The notes beneath the pieces are model-generated. The model had not been told where the DNA came from. It was given only the letters and a program-made list of their open reading frames with translations, and searched no databases. Of a DNA stretch of 64,000 nucleotides, positions 7,935 to 16,681 are shown piece after piece. Each line of letters opens with the position of its first letter. The first letter of the stretch is position 1. Source of the DNA: an uncultured Flavobacteriaceae bacterium (GTDB lineage: Bacteria; Bacteroidota; Bacteroidia; Flavobacteriales; Flavobacteriaceae); contig CALGLR010000035.1 in assembly GCA_937959395.1 (NCBI GenBank), positions 16,561-80,560 on the forward strand, in the 5' to 3' direction. The position numbers and the translations under genes are program-made.

Positions 7935-8786
7935 ATGAAAGATAAAAAACCAAAGCATTGGCGTACTAAACTTCATGAAATCATTTATGAAGCAGATACT
8001 CCTGGAGGAAAGTTATTTGATATCGTATTGCTTGTTTTCATATTAGCAAGTATCGTTTTGGTTATGCTTGAAAGTGTAAAAAGTATTGATGCTAAATACC
8101 ATAACCTCTTGAATATTGGAGAATGGGGGGTTACTATTCTGTTTACTTTAGAATATGTAGCAAGATTAATTGTTGTTAAAAAACCAATGAAATACGTTAC
8201 CAGTTTTTATGGTATCATTGATTTACTATCAACAATCCCCAAATATTTATCTTTAATTTTTGTGGGCACACATGCTTTAGTTGCTTTAAGAGCCCTTCGC
8301 CTATTAAGAGTATTTAGAATATTAAAATTAGCACGTTATTTAGGAGCATCTAATACCTTAGTAAGTGCAATTAAAGCAAGTCGAGCAAAAATTTTTATTT
8401 TCTTATTCGCAGTAGTCATATTATCCATTATTTTGGGAACAATAATGTATATGGTTGAAGGTGAAGAAAATGGTTTTACTAACATTCCAAAAAGTGTATA
8501 CTGGTGTATTGTAACCTTAACGACTGTGGGTTATGGCGACATAGCACCACAAACACCTTTAGGTCAGCTAATTGCGTCTGTAATTATGATAATGGGTTAT
8601 GGTATAATAGCTGTTCCTACAGGAATTGTATCAGCTGAATATACTAAAAGTTCTAACGAAGAAGATGGAAAAAACAAAACAGACAAAAAGATTGATCTTA
8701 ATTCGCAATCTTGTTCTAACTGTTTAACCGAAAACCACAAAGATAATGCAGAATTTTGTTACAATTGTGGAGAGAATCTACATTAA
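7935..8786 (+). CDS. voltage-gated potassium channel with C-terminal zinc ribbon
   Basis: A 283-aa six-helix ion channel of the inner membrane. Helices S1-S3 span about 27-105. S4 carries regularly spaced arginines (RALRLLRVFRILKLARY, about 119-135). The pore loop has the K+ filter TVGYGD at 197-202, followed by S6. The cytoplasmic tail ends in a CxxC...CxxC zinc ribbon (C260, C263, C275, C278; CSNC and CYNC), which is less usual for such channels and may serve assembly or sensing. It starts 20 nt after the exonuclease gene and probably shares its transcript. The channel class is clear; gating properties are not. Confidence 0.9.
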   Translation: MKDKKPKHWRTKLHEIIYEADTPGGKLFDIVLLVFILASIVLVMLESVKSIDAKYHNLLNIGEWGVTILFTLEYVARLIVVKKPMKYVTSFYGIIDLLSTIPKYLSLIFVGTHALVALRALRLLRVFRILKLARYLGASNTLVSAIKASRAKIFIFLFAVVILSIILGTIMYMVEGEENGFTNIPKSVYWCIVTLTTVGYGDIAPQTPLGQLIASVIMIMGYGIIAVPTGIVSAEYTKSSNEEDGKNKTDKKIDLNSQSCSNCLTENHKDNAEFCYNCGENLH

Positions 8787-8835
8787 CAAATTCTTACAAA
8801 AACACTCAATTTACTAACAAAATAAGCTTTAAAAA

Positions 8836-9750
8836 ATTACAACTTCTAATAAATACTTAATTTCTATTGTTGGCCCAACTGCCATTGGAAAAACGGCGTT
8901 AAGTATAAAGCTAGCCAATCATTTTAATACAGAAATAATTTCAGCCGACTCAAGACAGTTTTATAAAGAAATGCAAATAGGAACAGCTGCTCCTAATAAA
9001 GAAGAACTTGCTGCAGCCCCTCATCATTTTGTCCACAATAAATTTATTACAGATGATTATAATGTGGGGGCTTTCGAAAAAGAAGCCCTAGAAAAAATAA
9101 CTCAATTACATAAAACTAAAAACGTAATTGTTTTAGTTGGAGGTTCTGGACTTTATGTTAATGCGGTTACTAAAGGTTTAGATCATTTTCCTGAAGTTGA
9201 TAAAAGCATTCGTGAAAAATTAAATAAACAATTAGAAAGTGAAGGTTTAACACCCTTACAAGAACAACTTTTTAAGTTAGATCCTGAAACTCACAAAACA
9301 ATTGCCTTAAAGAATCCGCATCGAGTTATTCGTGCTTTAGAAATTTGTATTGGTACTGGTCTTCCCTACTCTTCTTTTTTAAATAAAGAAAAAAACAAAC
9401 GTCATTTTAAAACAATTTCTATAGGATTAACAGCAGATCGTGAAATAATATATAATCGCATTAACCAACGTGTAGATATAATGATTAAAGAAGGTTTGCT
9501 AGAAGAGGTAAAGCAACTTACAAACCATCAACATCTAAACTCATTGAATACTGTTGGTTATAAAGAGTTGTTTAATTATTTAAATGGGGAATGGGCTTTA
9601 GACTTTGCCATTTCAGAAATAAAAAAAAATTCTAGACGCTTTGCTAAAAGACAACTTACTTGGTTTAAAAAACAAGAAGACACTATTTGGTTTGATTATA
9701 ATAGTAATATAACCGAAATTGTTAAAAACCTTGAAAAGCAATTGCTGTAA
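8836..9750 (+). CDS. miaA: tRNA dimethylallyltransferase; apparent ATT start
   Basis: MiaA transfers a dimethylallyl group to A37 of tRNAs reading U-starting codons. The P-loop GPTAIGKT and the motif ISADSRQFYKEM (tRNA/isoprenoid-binding region) are both encoded before the first in-frame ATG at 8971, so the gene must start upstream. Between the in-frame stop at 8830-8832 and the P-loop there is no ATG, GTG or TTG. ATT at 8836 gives (M)TTSNKYLISIVGPTA, at the position where homologues have Met, for a 304-aa protein of normal length. VVGGSGLYVNA-type and NPHRVIRALEI segments follow. This is the second gene within 2.3 kb with an apparent ATT start. Confidence 0.92.
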   Translation: MTTSNKYLISIVGPTAIGKTALSIKLANHFNTEIISADSRQFYKEMQIGTAAPNKEELAAAPHHFVHNKFITDDYNVGAFEKEALEKITQLHKTKNVIVLVGGSGLYVNAVTKGLDHFPEVDKSIREKLNKQLESEGLTPLQEQLFKLDPETHKTIALKNPHRVIRALEICIGTGLPYSSFLNKEKNKRHFKTISIGLTADREIIYNRINQRVDIMIKEGLLEEVKQLTNHQHLNSLNTVGYKELFNYLNGEWALDFAISEIKKNSRRFAKRQLTWFKKQEDTIWFDYNSNITEIVKNLEKQLL

Positions 9751-9897
9751 TAAGGTAGGTCTCCAATCATAGACTTTATTTTTTCTAAAACTCATCTTCA
9801 TCTTCCTTATAAATCTGAAAAACAGACCATTTAGCCTTACAATACGTATATATTTTAAATAAGTATAAATTACTTCCTTCAAATAAAAAAAATAATT

Positions 9898-11061
9898 ATG
9901 AATTTAAAAATTACTTTTCAAAGAAAAGCTAATAAGCACTTCGCTTTGATTGCTATTGTTCTTTTATATGCTATATCTATAGAAGCACAACAAACAATAA
10001 ATGGTACTTTAATGCATAATGGCATAGAAAGAAGCTACATATTATATGTTCCTGAAACTTATAACCCTTCTGTAGAAGCTCCAGTAGTATTTAATTTCCA
10101 TGGTTATACTTCAAACGCAATACAACAACTAAATTATGGTGATTTTAGACCAATGGCAAACGAAGATGGTTTTTTAATTGTTGTGCCTGAAGGTACAGTA
10201 GATTCTCAAGGAAATACGCATTTTAATGTAGGATGGGGAAATAGCAATATAGACGATGTTGGTTATACTGAAGCTTTGTTAGACGAATTATCTACTGAAT
10301 ATAATATTAACCAAAAAAGAGTATATAGTACAGGAATGTCTAATGGCGGATTTATGAGTTATAGACTAGCTTGTGAACTTAGTAATCGAATAGCAGCCAT
10401 AGCCTCAGTAACTGGATCTATGACAACTGGAACAACGAATTCTTGCTCTCCTTCTCATCCTACTCCAATATTAGAAATACATGGAACTGCAGATCCTACT
10501 GTAGATTATAACGGAAGCCCTATTGCAACGTCTATACCTGATGTTTTAAATTATTGGACTAATTATAACAATACTAATTCTACAGCTTCTAGCAATAATA
10601 TACCAGATATAGATCCTAACGATGGTTCAACTGTTGAACATATCGTCTATACAGATGGTGATAATGGAGTTAATGTTGAACATTTTAAAGTTATTGGTGG
10701 AGATCATACATGGCCAGGAAATAATTTTATTCCTGCAAACCAAGATATTGATGCTTCCAAAGAAATATGGGAATTCTTAAAAAAATATGATATTGATGGT
10801 TTAATAGAACCACTTTCTGTTGATACATTCGACAGAACCAGTGTTTCTATTTATCCTAATCCTGCAAAGTCTGAGATCATAATTAATAATACAAACTTTA
10901 GAAAAATAACTCAATATAATATTATTACAATTTCTGGACAGGTTATAATGACTGGTGAAATTAGTTCTAAAAATCATCAAATAGATATTTCTAATTTAAG
11001 TTCTAGTATGTATTTCTTAAACATTGGAGATGCAAATTTTAAAATTATAAAAGCAGACTAA
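9898..11061 (+). CDS. secreted PHB depolymerase/feruloyl esterase-like hydrolase with T9SS sorting domain
   Basis: A 387-aa alpha/beta hydrolase of the LpqC/PHB-depolymerase family. A signal peptide covers residues 1 to about 30 (ending IEAQQ). The oxyanion strand is VVFNFHGY (63-70), the nucleophile is S148 in GMSNGG, the acid D199 in HGTADPTV, and the base H270 in GGDHTWPG. Residues from about 315 form a T9SS type A domain (VSIYPNP ... QIDISNLSSSMYFLNIGD). Relatives cleave esters of short-chain polyhydroxyalkanoates or feruloylated polysaccharides; the substrate here is not known. The sorting domain closely matches those of the next two genes, pointing to a shared origin of that module. It is followed by a strong terminator. 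Confidence 0.88.
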   Translation: MNLKITFQRKANKHFALIAIVLLYAISIEAQQTINGTLMHNGIERSYILYVPETYNPSVEAPVVFNFHGYTSNAIQQLNYGDFRPMANEDGFLIVVPEGTVDSQGNTHFNVGWGNSNIDDVGYTEALLDELSTEYNINQKRVYSTGMSNGGFMSYRLACELSNRIAAIASVTGSMTTGTTNSCSPSHPTPILEIHGTADPTVDYNGSPIATSIPDVLNYWTNYNNTNSTASSNNIPDIDPNDGSTVEHIVYTDGDNGVNVEHFKVIGGDHTWPGNNFIPANQDIDASKEIWEFLKKYDIDGLIEPLSVDTFDRTSVSIYPNPAKSEIIINNTNFRKITQYNIITISGQVIMTGEISSKNHQIDISNLSSSMYFLNIGDANFKIIKAD

Positions 11062-11088
11062 ATTTTTCAATTCTATACTATCTATTTT

Positions 11089-11123
11089 AAGGCCTTAATT
11101 AAGAAATTAATTAAGGCCTTTTT
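11089..11123 (+). terminator. rho-independent terminator
   Basis: A perfect 14-bp stem, AAGGCCTTAATTAA (11089-11102) with TTAATTAAGGCCTT (11107-11120), a GAAA loop and a T-run. It closes the esterase gene and is almost identical to the hairpin at 12387-12416 after the next gene. Confidence 0.9.
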
Positions 11124-11233
11124 ATTAAACAAAGCTATTTTAACCTAAAAACTCAACAGATTAACAATTTTAATTTATTATGCACGCATATTAATATACA
11201 TTGCAAGTATTCTAATTCTAAAAATTCATTAAA

Positions 11234-12361
11234 ATGAAAACTAAAATTACTTTTATTAAAAAGACCCTCTTTCTTTTTACGATTGCATTATTCTTCAACA
11301 ATACAATTTACGCTCAATGCAGTGAAGATGACTTAGGACTTGTTGGTCCTTATGATTATGATACTCTAACTGAATCTGATGGTATCAGAAACGGTCCTGA
11401 CTACAGACAAGCTACCGTTTATTACCCAACAAATGCTACAGGACCTTATGCAAGTGTTGTTCTTGTACCAGGTTGGACAAATTCCTCATCGGCTATAGCA
11501 AGTTGGGGGCCATTTTATGCGTCTCACGGTATTGTAGCTTTTATTGTTAATGTAAATAATTCAGGAGACTTTCCTGACAAGAGAGCAGATGCACTTTTAG
11601 ACGCTATAGAAACATTAAAACAGGAAAACACAAGATCAGGTTCTCCATTACGACAAAAATTAGATACTTCAAAATTTGCAGTAAGTGGATATTCTATGGG
11701 TGGCGGTGGCGCTCAAATAGCTGCTGATAGAGATTCTAGTATAAAAGCAGTAGTTGGCTTAGCGCCTTGGTTGCCTAATGCTAATAGTGGTACTTTTGCT
11801 GATAACGTGAGTGCTACTTTACTAATTAGTGCACAAGGTGATGGTACGGCATCTCCAAGTGCCCATGCAAATCGCCATTATGCTAGTACGCCAAATTCTA
11901 CAGAAAAAGCACTTTTTGAATTAAGAGGTGGAAGTCACTCTACGCCACAGTTACCACAAAATGTAAGTGGTAATGTTGGTAAAGTTGCTCTAGCTTGGCT
12001 AAAAGTTCATTTAGAAGAAACGGCCTGTTTTTGTAGTGTATTAACTGATGATGTTTTAGTTGACTCTTCTATCACCAACGATGTACAAACAAGCTTTAAT
12101 TGTACATCACTTAGTACTGATGATTTTGAAACAAATAACGTTACAAAGATATATCCTAATCCTGCTAGCTCAGAGATTTTTGTTAAAAATTCAAACTTTA
12201 CTAATAATGTAAATTATAACATTACTAATGTTTCCGGTCAATTATTAATGTCTGGTAATATTACTTCTAGTAAGCAAAAAATAGATATTTCTAGCTTAGC
12301 TTCTAGTGTTTATTTTTTAAACATTGGAGACTCAACTTTTAAAGTCGTGAAAACAAACTAG
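11234..12361 (+). CDS. PETase/cutinase-like secreted hydrolase with T9SS sorting domain, copy 1
   Basis: A 375-aa secreted alpha/beta hydrolase resembling PETases and bacterial cutinases. The signal peptide ends near YAQC (26-29). VVLVPGWT (75-82) followed by SWGPFYASHG is the cutinase/PETase strand and helix; W81 corresponds to IsPETase Tyr87. The nucleophile is S154 in GYSMGGGG, the acid D203, the base H235 in GGSHS, and APW (177-179) matches the Trp185 position. No Cys pair flanks the Asp and His, so the second IsPETase disulphide is absent; C267 and C290 could form the C-terminal one. The sorting domain starts about 303 (KIYPNP). T9SS-tagged PET-active esterases are known from Aequorivita and Kaistella. 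Activity on polyester is inferred. Confidence 0.87.
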   Translation: MKTKITFIKKTLFLFTIALFFNNTIYAQCSEDDLGLVGPYDYDTLTESDGIRNGPDYRQATVYYPTNATGPYASVVLVPGWTNSSSAIASWGPFYASHGIVAFIVNVNNSGDFPDKRADALLDAIETLKQENTRSGSPLRQKLDTSKFAVSGYSMGGGGAQIAADRDSSIKAVVGLAPWLPNANSGTFADNVSATLLISAQGDGTASPSAHANRHYASTPNSTEKALFELRGGSHSTPQLPQNVSGNVGKVALAWLKVHLEETACFCSVLTDDVLVDSSITNDVQTSFNCTSLSTDDFETNNVTKIYPNPASSEIFVKNSNFTNNVNYNITNVSGQLLMSGNITSSKQKIDISSLASSVYFLNIGDSTFKVVKTN

Positions 12362-12386
12362 AAAAAATTACATAATATTCAATTTA

Positions 12387-12418
12387 AAGCCTTAATTAAG
12401 AAATTAATTAAGGCTTTC
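12387..12418 (+). terminator. rho-independent terminator
   Basis: AAGCCTTAATTAA (12387-12399), GAAA loop, TTAATTAAGGCTT (12404-12416), then T-rich sequence. It has the same core as the terminator at 11089, consistent with duplication of gene plus terminator. Confidence 0.88.
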
Positions 12419-12544
12419 TTATTCAAACACACCCATTAAGCGTTAAAATTTAACAGGTTAACAATTTTAACAATTCTGGAGATACTATGCATGCATATTA
12501 TTTTAAATTGCACCATAATTAATAATCTAATAATTCAACTTAAG

Positions 12545-13675
12545 ATGAAAACTAAAATTACTTTTATTAAAAGAGCCCTTACTCTTTTAACCATTACATT
12601 ATTACTCAATAATACTATTCACGCTCAATGTGATGACATAAGTGTAAGTAATTTAACAAGAAATGGAGCTTATAATGTTGCTAGACTAACTGAATCTGAT
12701 GGTCTTAGAAACGGTCCTGATTATACTGATGCCACTCTTTTTTACCCTACAAATGCAACAGGAACTTATAGTACTATTGTTATTGTACCAGGGTTTAATA
12801 CTCAATCAGCTTGGATGCAGAGATGGGGAACATTTTATGCGTCTCATGGTATTGTAACTTTTATTATTAATACAAATTCAACATCTGACTCCCCTAGCAA
12901 GAGAGCTGATGCACTCTTAGATGCTATAGAAACAGTTAAAAGAGAAAACACAAGATCAAATTCTCCTTTAGAAGGAAAAATAGATACAGAAAGTTTTGCA
13001 GTAAGCGGCCATTCTTTGGGTGGTGGCGGTTCTCTATTGGCAGCTACTAGAGATACTAGTATTAAAGCAATAATCCCTTTAAACCCCTTTTTAAGGAATA
13101 CTAGTAATATTTTACGAGGAAATGAGAGTGCTACTTTAATTTTAAGTGGAGAAAGTGATACTACTGCTGGTGTAAATCAGCATGCAATTCCTCATTATAA
13201 TAATACTCCTAATTCAACAGAGAAAGCAATGTTTGAAGTAGATAATGGAAATCATCAATCTGCATTTAGCCCAACCGCATCTGGAGGTATGATGGGTGCA
13301 CTAGCCGTAGCTTGGTTAAAAGTTTATTTAGAAGAAGATGGATGCTATTGTAATGTATTAACAAATGATCTTTTAACTTCATCAATTGCATCTAATGTAG
13401 AGACAAGCTTTTCTTGTTCATCACTTAGTGCTAATGACTTTGAAGACAGAAGTGCTGTTACTATTTATCCAAACCCTACAAATTCTAGCATTACTATTAA
13501 GAATGTTAATTTTACAAATAATGTAGATTATAACATTACTAATCTTTCTGGTCAATTAATACTATCTGGAGATATTACTTCTAATAAGCAAAAAATAGAT
13601 ATTTCTAGTTTAGGATCTAGCGTTTACTTTTTAAATATTGGAGACGCTACTTTTAAAGTAGTAAAGACGAATTAA
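12545..13675 (+). CDS. PETase/cutinase-like secreted hydrolase with T9SS sorting domain, copy 2
   Basis: A 376-aa paralogue of the preceding gene. The start is ATG at 12545, because MKTKITFIKRALTLL matches the start of copy 1; the upstream ATG at 12491 would add a non-homologous extension. The signal peptide ends at HAQC. The triad is S157 in GHSLGGGG, D205 and H237 in NGNHQS. The aromatic substrate positions differ from copy 1: F84 (VPGFN) for W81, and F182 (LNPF) for the Trp of APW. C269 and C291 are retained. The sorting domain begins at VTIYPNP. The two copies look like tandem duplicates that have diverged around the active site, perhaps with different substrates. Confidence 0.87.
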   Translation: MKTKITFIKRALTLLTITLLLNNTIHAQCDDISVSNLTRNGAYNVARLTESDGLRNGPDYTDATLFYPTNATGTYSTIVIVPGFNTQSAWMQRWGTFYASHGIVTFIINTNSTSDSPSKRADALLDAIETVKRENTRSNSPLEGKIDTESFAVSGHSLGGGGSLLAATRDTSIKAIIPLNPFLRNTSNILRGNESATLILSGESDTTAGVNQHAIPHYNNTPNSTEKAMFEVDNGNHQSAFSPTASGGMMGALAVAWLKVYLEEDGCYCNVLTNDLLTSSIASNVETSFSCSSLSANDFEDRSAVTIYPNPTNSSITIKNVNFTNNVDYNITNLSGQLILSGDITSNKQKIDISSLGSSVYFLNIGDATFKVVKTN

Positions 13676-13695
13676 TTTATTTTACAAACATATAT

Positions 13696-13730
13696 AAATC
13701 CCTTGCTATTAAGATAGCAAGGGATTTTTT
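13696..13730 (+). terminator. rho-independent terminator
   Basis: AATCCCTTGCTAT (13697-13709) pairs with ATAGCAAGGGATT (13714-13726) around a TAAG loop, then a T-run. It ends the second PETase-like gene. Confidence 0.9.
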
Positions 13731-13765
13731 ATTTAATATATTTAATCAAGATATAAATCGATTAT

Positions 13766-14227
13766 ATGTCTATTGATAAAAAACTTTCAGAAATAGAAAA
13801 CTTTATAAAACACTATAATAAAACGAATAGAAAGGTTTCAGCTAAAGGGGTAGATTGGCATTTAGACCATATTCTAAAAGTAATAAATACTGTTTCTCTA
13901 TATACAGTAAAGAGTAACCCTAAGGATTATAAAAGGTCTTTTAATGCTATAAGAGCATTAGTCTTTACTATGAATCATATTCCTCGAGGAAAAGGCAAAG
14001 CACCTAAGCCTGTTAATAATATTGACACCATAAAATTAGAAGATATTAAATCTCAGTTTGAAAAAGCTAAACAGATTACAATCAATTTAGCGAGTTTGTC
14101 TAAAAATCATAATTTTAAACACCCAATATTTGGTCTTTTAAACTTAAAACAGGTAAATACCTTTTTAAATGTTCATACACAACATCATTTAAAAATTATA
14201 AAAGACATTATAAAATACAATGATTAA
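13766..14227 (+). CDS. DinB-like/DUF1569-type protein
   Basis: A 153-aa, mostly helical cytoplasmic protein. It has the short DUF1569/DinB-like signature: WHLDH at residues 32-36, a central RGKGKAPKP loop, HPIFGLL, and a C-terminal HTQHHLKII. The spaced histidines fit the metal site of the DinB four-helix bundle. Members are usually of unknown function; some are metal-dependent transferases. It is a single gene between two terminators, converging on rprY. Confidence 0.7.
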   Translation: MSIDKKLSEIENFIKHYNKTNRKVSAKGVDWHLDHILKVINTVSLYTVKSNPKDYKRSFNAIRALVFTMNHIPRGKGKAPKPVNNIDTIKLEDIKSQFEKAKQITINLASLSKNHNFKHPIFGLLNLKQVNTFLNVHTQHHLKIIKDIIKYND

Positions 14228-14263
14228 AGGTAAATCTGATTATAAAAAGAAACTCATAGAATA

Positions 14264-14301
14264 AAAAAACCACTTAGATTTAATAATCCAAGTGGTTTTT
14301 T
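14264..14301. terminator. bidirectional terminator
   Basis: AAAAAACCACTT (14264-14275) pairs with AAGTGGTTTTTT (14290-14301), with an inner GATT/AATC pairing. It lies between the convergent DinB-like gene and rprY and carries A- and T-runs for both strands. Confidence 0.85.
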
Positions 14302-14321
14302 ATGAGACATATACTTTAATA

Positions 14322-15032
14322 TTAAGCGTCTTGATTAACAACTAATCTAAAACCTTCTCCATGTATATTTAATATTTCTACTTTATCATCTACTTTTAAG
14401 TATTTACGAAGCTTAGCGATATAAACATCCATACTTCTAGAGGTAAAATAATTATCATCTCTCCATATTTTAGTTAAAGCAAGCTCTCTTGGCATTAAAT
14501 CATTTTCATGCAAAGCTAATAAACGAAGAAGCTCATTTTCTTTTGGTGATAATTTTGTAGGTTCTCCTCCTTTATAACGTAAGAAACGTAGTTTAGAATT
14601 TAAATCAAAATTACCTATTTTAAACTCAAACTGTTTACTATCTGCTACTGTCTCTGTAGCTTTTCGTTGCATGATAGCTTTTATTTTCATTAATAGCACT
14701 TCGCTATCAAATGGCTTATTTAAATAATCATCAGCTCCAACTTTATAACCTTTAAGAACATCTTCTTTCATGGCCTTAGCGGTTAAGAAAATAATTGGAA
14801 TATCTGTATTTTTTTCACGAATCTCTTTTGCTAATGTAAAACCATCTTTATATGGCATCATAACATCTAGTATGCATAAATCGAAATCGTCTTTTTTGAA
14901 TTTTTCAAAACCTTCCATACCATTTTTTGCATGTACTACGTCATAATCATTCATCATTAAATAATCCTTTAAAACAGTTCCAAAATTTGGATCGTCTTCT
15001 ACTAATAGTATTTTCTTAAGTTGTTCATCCAT
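14322..15032 (-). CDS. rprY: OmpR-family response regulator (RprY-like)
   Basis: A 236-aa two-component response regulator. The receiver domain covers residues 1 to about 120, with acidic residues D13-D14, phospho-acceptor D56 (LDVMMP) and the conserved Lys in FLTAK. A winged-helix DNA-binding domain covers about 140-232, with ELLRLLALHENDLMPRELAL and the recognition segment SRSMDVYIAKLRKYL. The gene starts 4 nt after the histidine kinase stop, so the pair is one operon. RprXY is the conserved, often essential, two-component system of Bacteroidetes, with a role in envelope stress in Porphyromonas; the targets here are unknown. Confidence 0.9.
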   Translation of the reverse strand: MDEQLKKILLVEDDPNFGTVLKDYLMMNDYDVVHAKNGMEGFEKFKKDDFDLCILDVMMPYKDGFTLAKEIREKNTDIPIIFLTAKAMKEDVLKGYKVGADDYLNKPFDSEVLLMKIKAIMQRKATETVADSKQFEFKIGNFDLNSKLRFLRYKGGEPTKLSPKENELLRLLALHENDLMPRELALTKIWRDDNYFTSRSMDVYIAKLRKYLKVDDKVEILNIHGEGFRLVVNQDA

Positions 15033-15036
15033 AATG

Positions 15037-16605
15037 TTAAGATATTAAGGGAAGTCTAATTGTAAATTCACTTCCTTTCTCTTTTTCGCTTTCTACTGAT
15101 ATATGACCATGATGGTCATCTATTATTTGTTTAACATATGCTAAGCCTAAACCATGGCCTTTTACATTGTGTATATTTCCCGTATGCTCTCTATAAAACT
15201 TTTCAAAAACTCTCTTTTGAGCTGTTTTACTCATACCACTTCCATTATCTTTAATTTTAATAATACAATTATTACCTATTCGCTCTGTTTTTACATTAAT
15301 TTTAGGCTCATTAGGCGAATATTTAATGGCATTATCTAATATATTAACTAATACATTTATAAAATGTGTCTCATTTGCTAAGACCGATAGCTTATCTGTT
15401 GTTAAATCTGTTTTTATTCTACCTTTTCTATCTTCTACTATTAATTCAATGTGAGATATAGCATCTTCAATTAGGTCGTTAACTTCTACCCTATCCTTAC
15501 TAATGTTTAGTTCATTTTTTTCAAGTTTAGATATCCTTAGAACGTTTTCTACTTGCGCATGCATACGTTTATTCTCTTCTTTAATCATCATTAAATAACG
15601 CTTTACCTTTTCTTTATCGTCAATAATTTTAGGATTACGTATAGCATCCAATGCTAAATTTATTGTTGCTATAGGCGTTTTAAATTCGTGCGTCATGTTA
15701 TTAATAAAATCTGTTTTTATTTCTGAAATTTGACGTTGTTTTAATAACTGAAATAATGCACTTCCATAAGCTAATACTATAATAAGCGTAAAAACGATTG
15801 ACAATAATAACATTCCAATAATTGAAGAAAATATGTAACTCTTTCTTTCAGGAAAATTGACAAATAACTTGTAATTATTTTTATCTTTTTTATTGTAAAA
15901 AATCGGGATATTCCATGTATTCTTTGGTATGATCTCAAAATCTTCAGTTTTCACTTTGGTTGCTAAACCATTACTATATATAGCAAACTCAAAATCTATG
16001 TCTATATTATCTTTTTTTAACTGTAATTGTAAAAGACGATTAATTTCTTCTTTTTTAACGCGTTTATGAATTGGAGTTCTAATGACATTGTCTTTATAAG
16101 TTGTTTCCCATAGAATCTTATCTACTTCTGTTATCGTTCCAATTTGAGATAACATCGCATTTAAGTTTTTATTTTCATCTAATCCTTGATTTCCAATAAT
16201 CTGTGTTTCACGTTCGTTTAAAATACGTTTAACATTTATACTATCTAAACCTGCAATGTCAAAGAGCGCAGAAGACAATTTGTAATTCTCTTCTAAAATA
16301 TCATTTCTGTACAACAATGTTTTATTTGAGTTACCTCCACTTTCTTTTAAATAAAAGTTAATAATTGCTGTAGTATCTACATTTTTACCTTCTTTAATTA
16401 GTCCCTGAAGTTTGAAAAGAAACTCTCTAGATTCATTATCCTCAACTTGGCCAGAAACATAACTAAGTGCCTTTTTAACATTAAAGGCAAATTGTTGTTC
16501 TTTATTGTTAAAAGAATTATTAATATAATACGCTTGAACAAATATGATCCCTAATAGAGACAAGCTCATTAAAACAATTAAAAAAAGAAACAACTTTTTA
16601 TTCAC
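15037..16605 (-). CDS. rprX: sensor histidine kinase (RprX-like)
   Basis: A 522-aa membrane sensor kinase, started by GTG at 16605. TM1 is at about 5-25 and TM2 at about 258-281, leaving a periplasmic sensor domain of roughly 230 residues. The dimerisation domain has the phosphorylated H306 in NNMTHEFKTP. The HATPase domain carries the N box (NILDNAIKYSPNE), G1 (IKDNGSGM), the F box (FEKFYREH) and G2 (GHGLGLAYVK). It lies directly upstream of rprY. A sequence matching the -7 consensus (TAATTTTG at 16610-16617) is too close to the GTG to be trusted as its promoter. Confidence 0.9.
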   Translation of the reverse strand: MNKKLFLFLIVLMSLSLLGIIFVQAYYINNSFNNKEQQFAFNVKKALSYVSGQVEDNESREFLFKLQGLIKEGKNVDTTAIINFYLKESGGNSNKTLLYRNDILEENYKLSSALFDIAGLDSINVKRILNERETQIIGNQGLDENKNLNAMLSQIGTITEVDKILWETTYKDNVIRTPIHKRVKKEEINRLLQLQLKKDNIDIDFEFAIYSNGLATKVKTEDFEIIPKNTWNIPIFYNKKDKNNYKLFVNFPERKSYIFSSIIGMLLLSIVFTLIIVLAYGSALFQLLKQRQISEIKTDFINNMTHEFKTPIATINLALDAIRNPKIIDDKEKVKRYLMMIKEENKRMHAQVENVLRISKLEKNELNISKDRVEVNDLIEDAISHIELIVEDRKGRIKTDLTTDKLSVLANETHFINVLVNILDNAIKYSPNEPKINVKTERIGNNCIIKIKDNGSGMSKTAQKRVFEKFYREHTGNIHNVKGHGLGLAYVKQIIDDHHGHISVESEKEKGSEFTIRLPLIS

Positions 16606-16681
16606 TAGTCAAAATTAACCTATTAGGAGGTATTGCTATACTGCTTTAACCTTACATTAACAAAAATGTTAAAATTTCTCT

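Noticed and set aside
9613..9882. 89-codon minus-strand frame after miaA
   Set aside because: It overlaps miaA, has low-complexity Phe/Lys/Ile content and no recognisable domain; a shadow frame.
11089..12418. Inverted repeats of a mobile element around PETase-like copy 1
   Set aside because: The matching hairpins at 11089 and 12387 are each self-complementary with T-runs, as expected for terminators, and no transposase is present.
12491..12544. Upstream ATG for PETase-like copy 2
   Set aside because: The paralogue starts with the same MKTKITFIK sequence at the internal ATG 12545, and an extension would bury the signal peptide.
16610..16617. TAATTTTG (minus strand) as promoter of rprX
   Set aside because: It ends only 5 nt from the GTG start, so transcription would begin inside the gene; likely chance.
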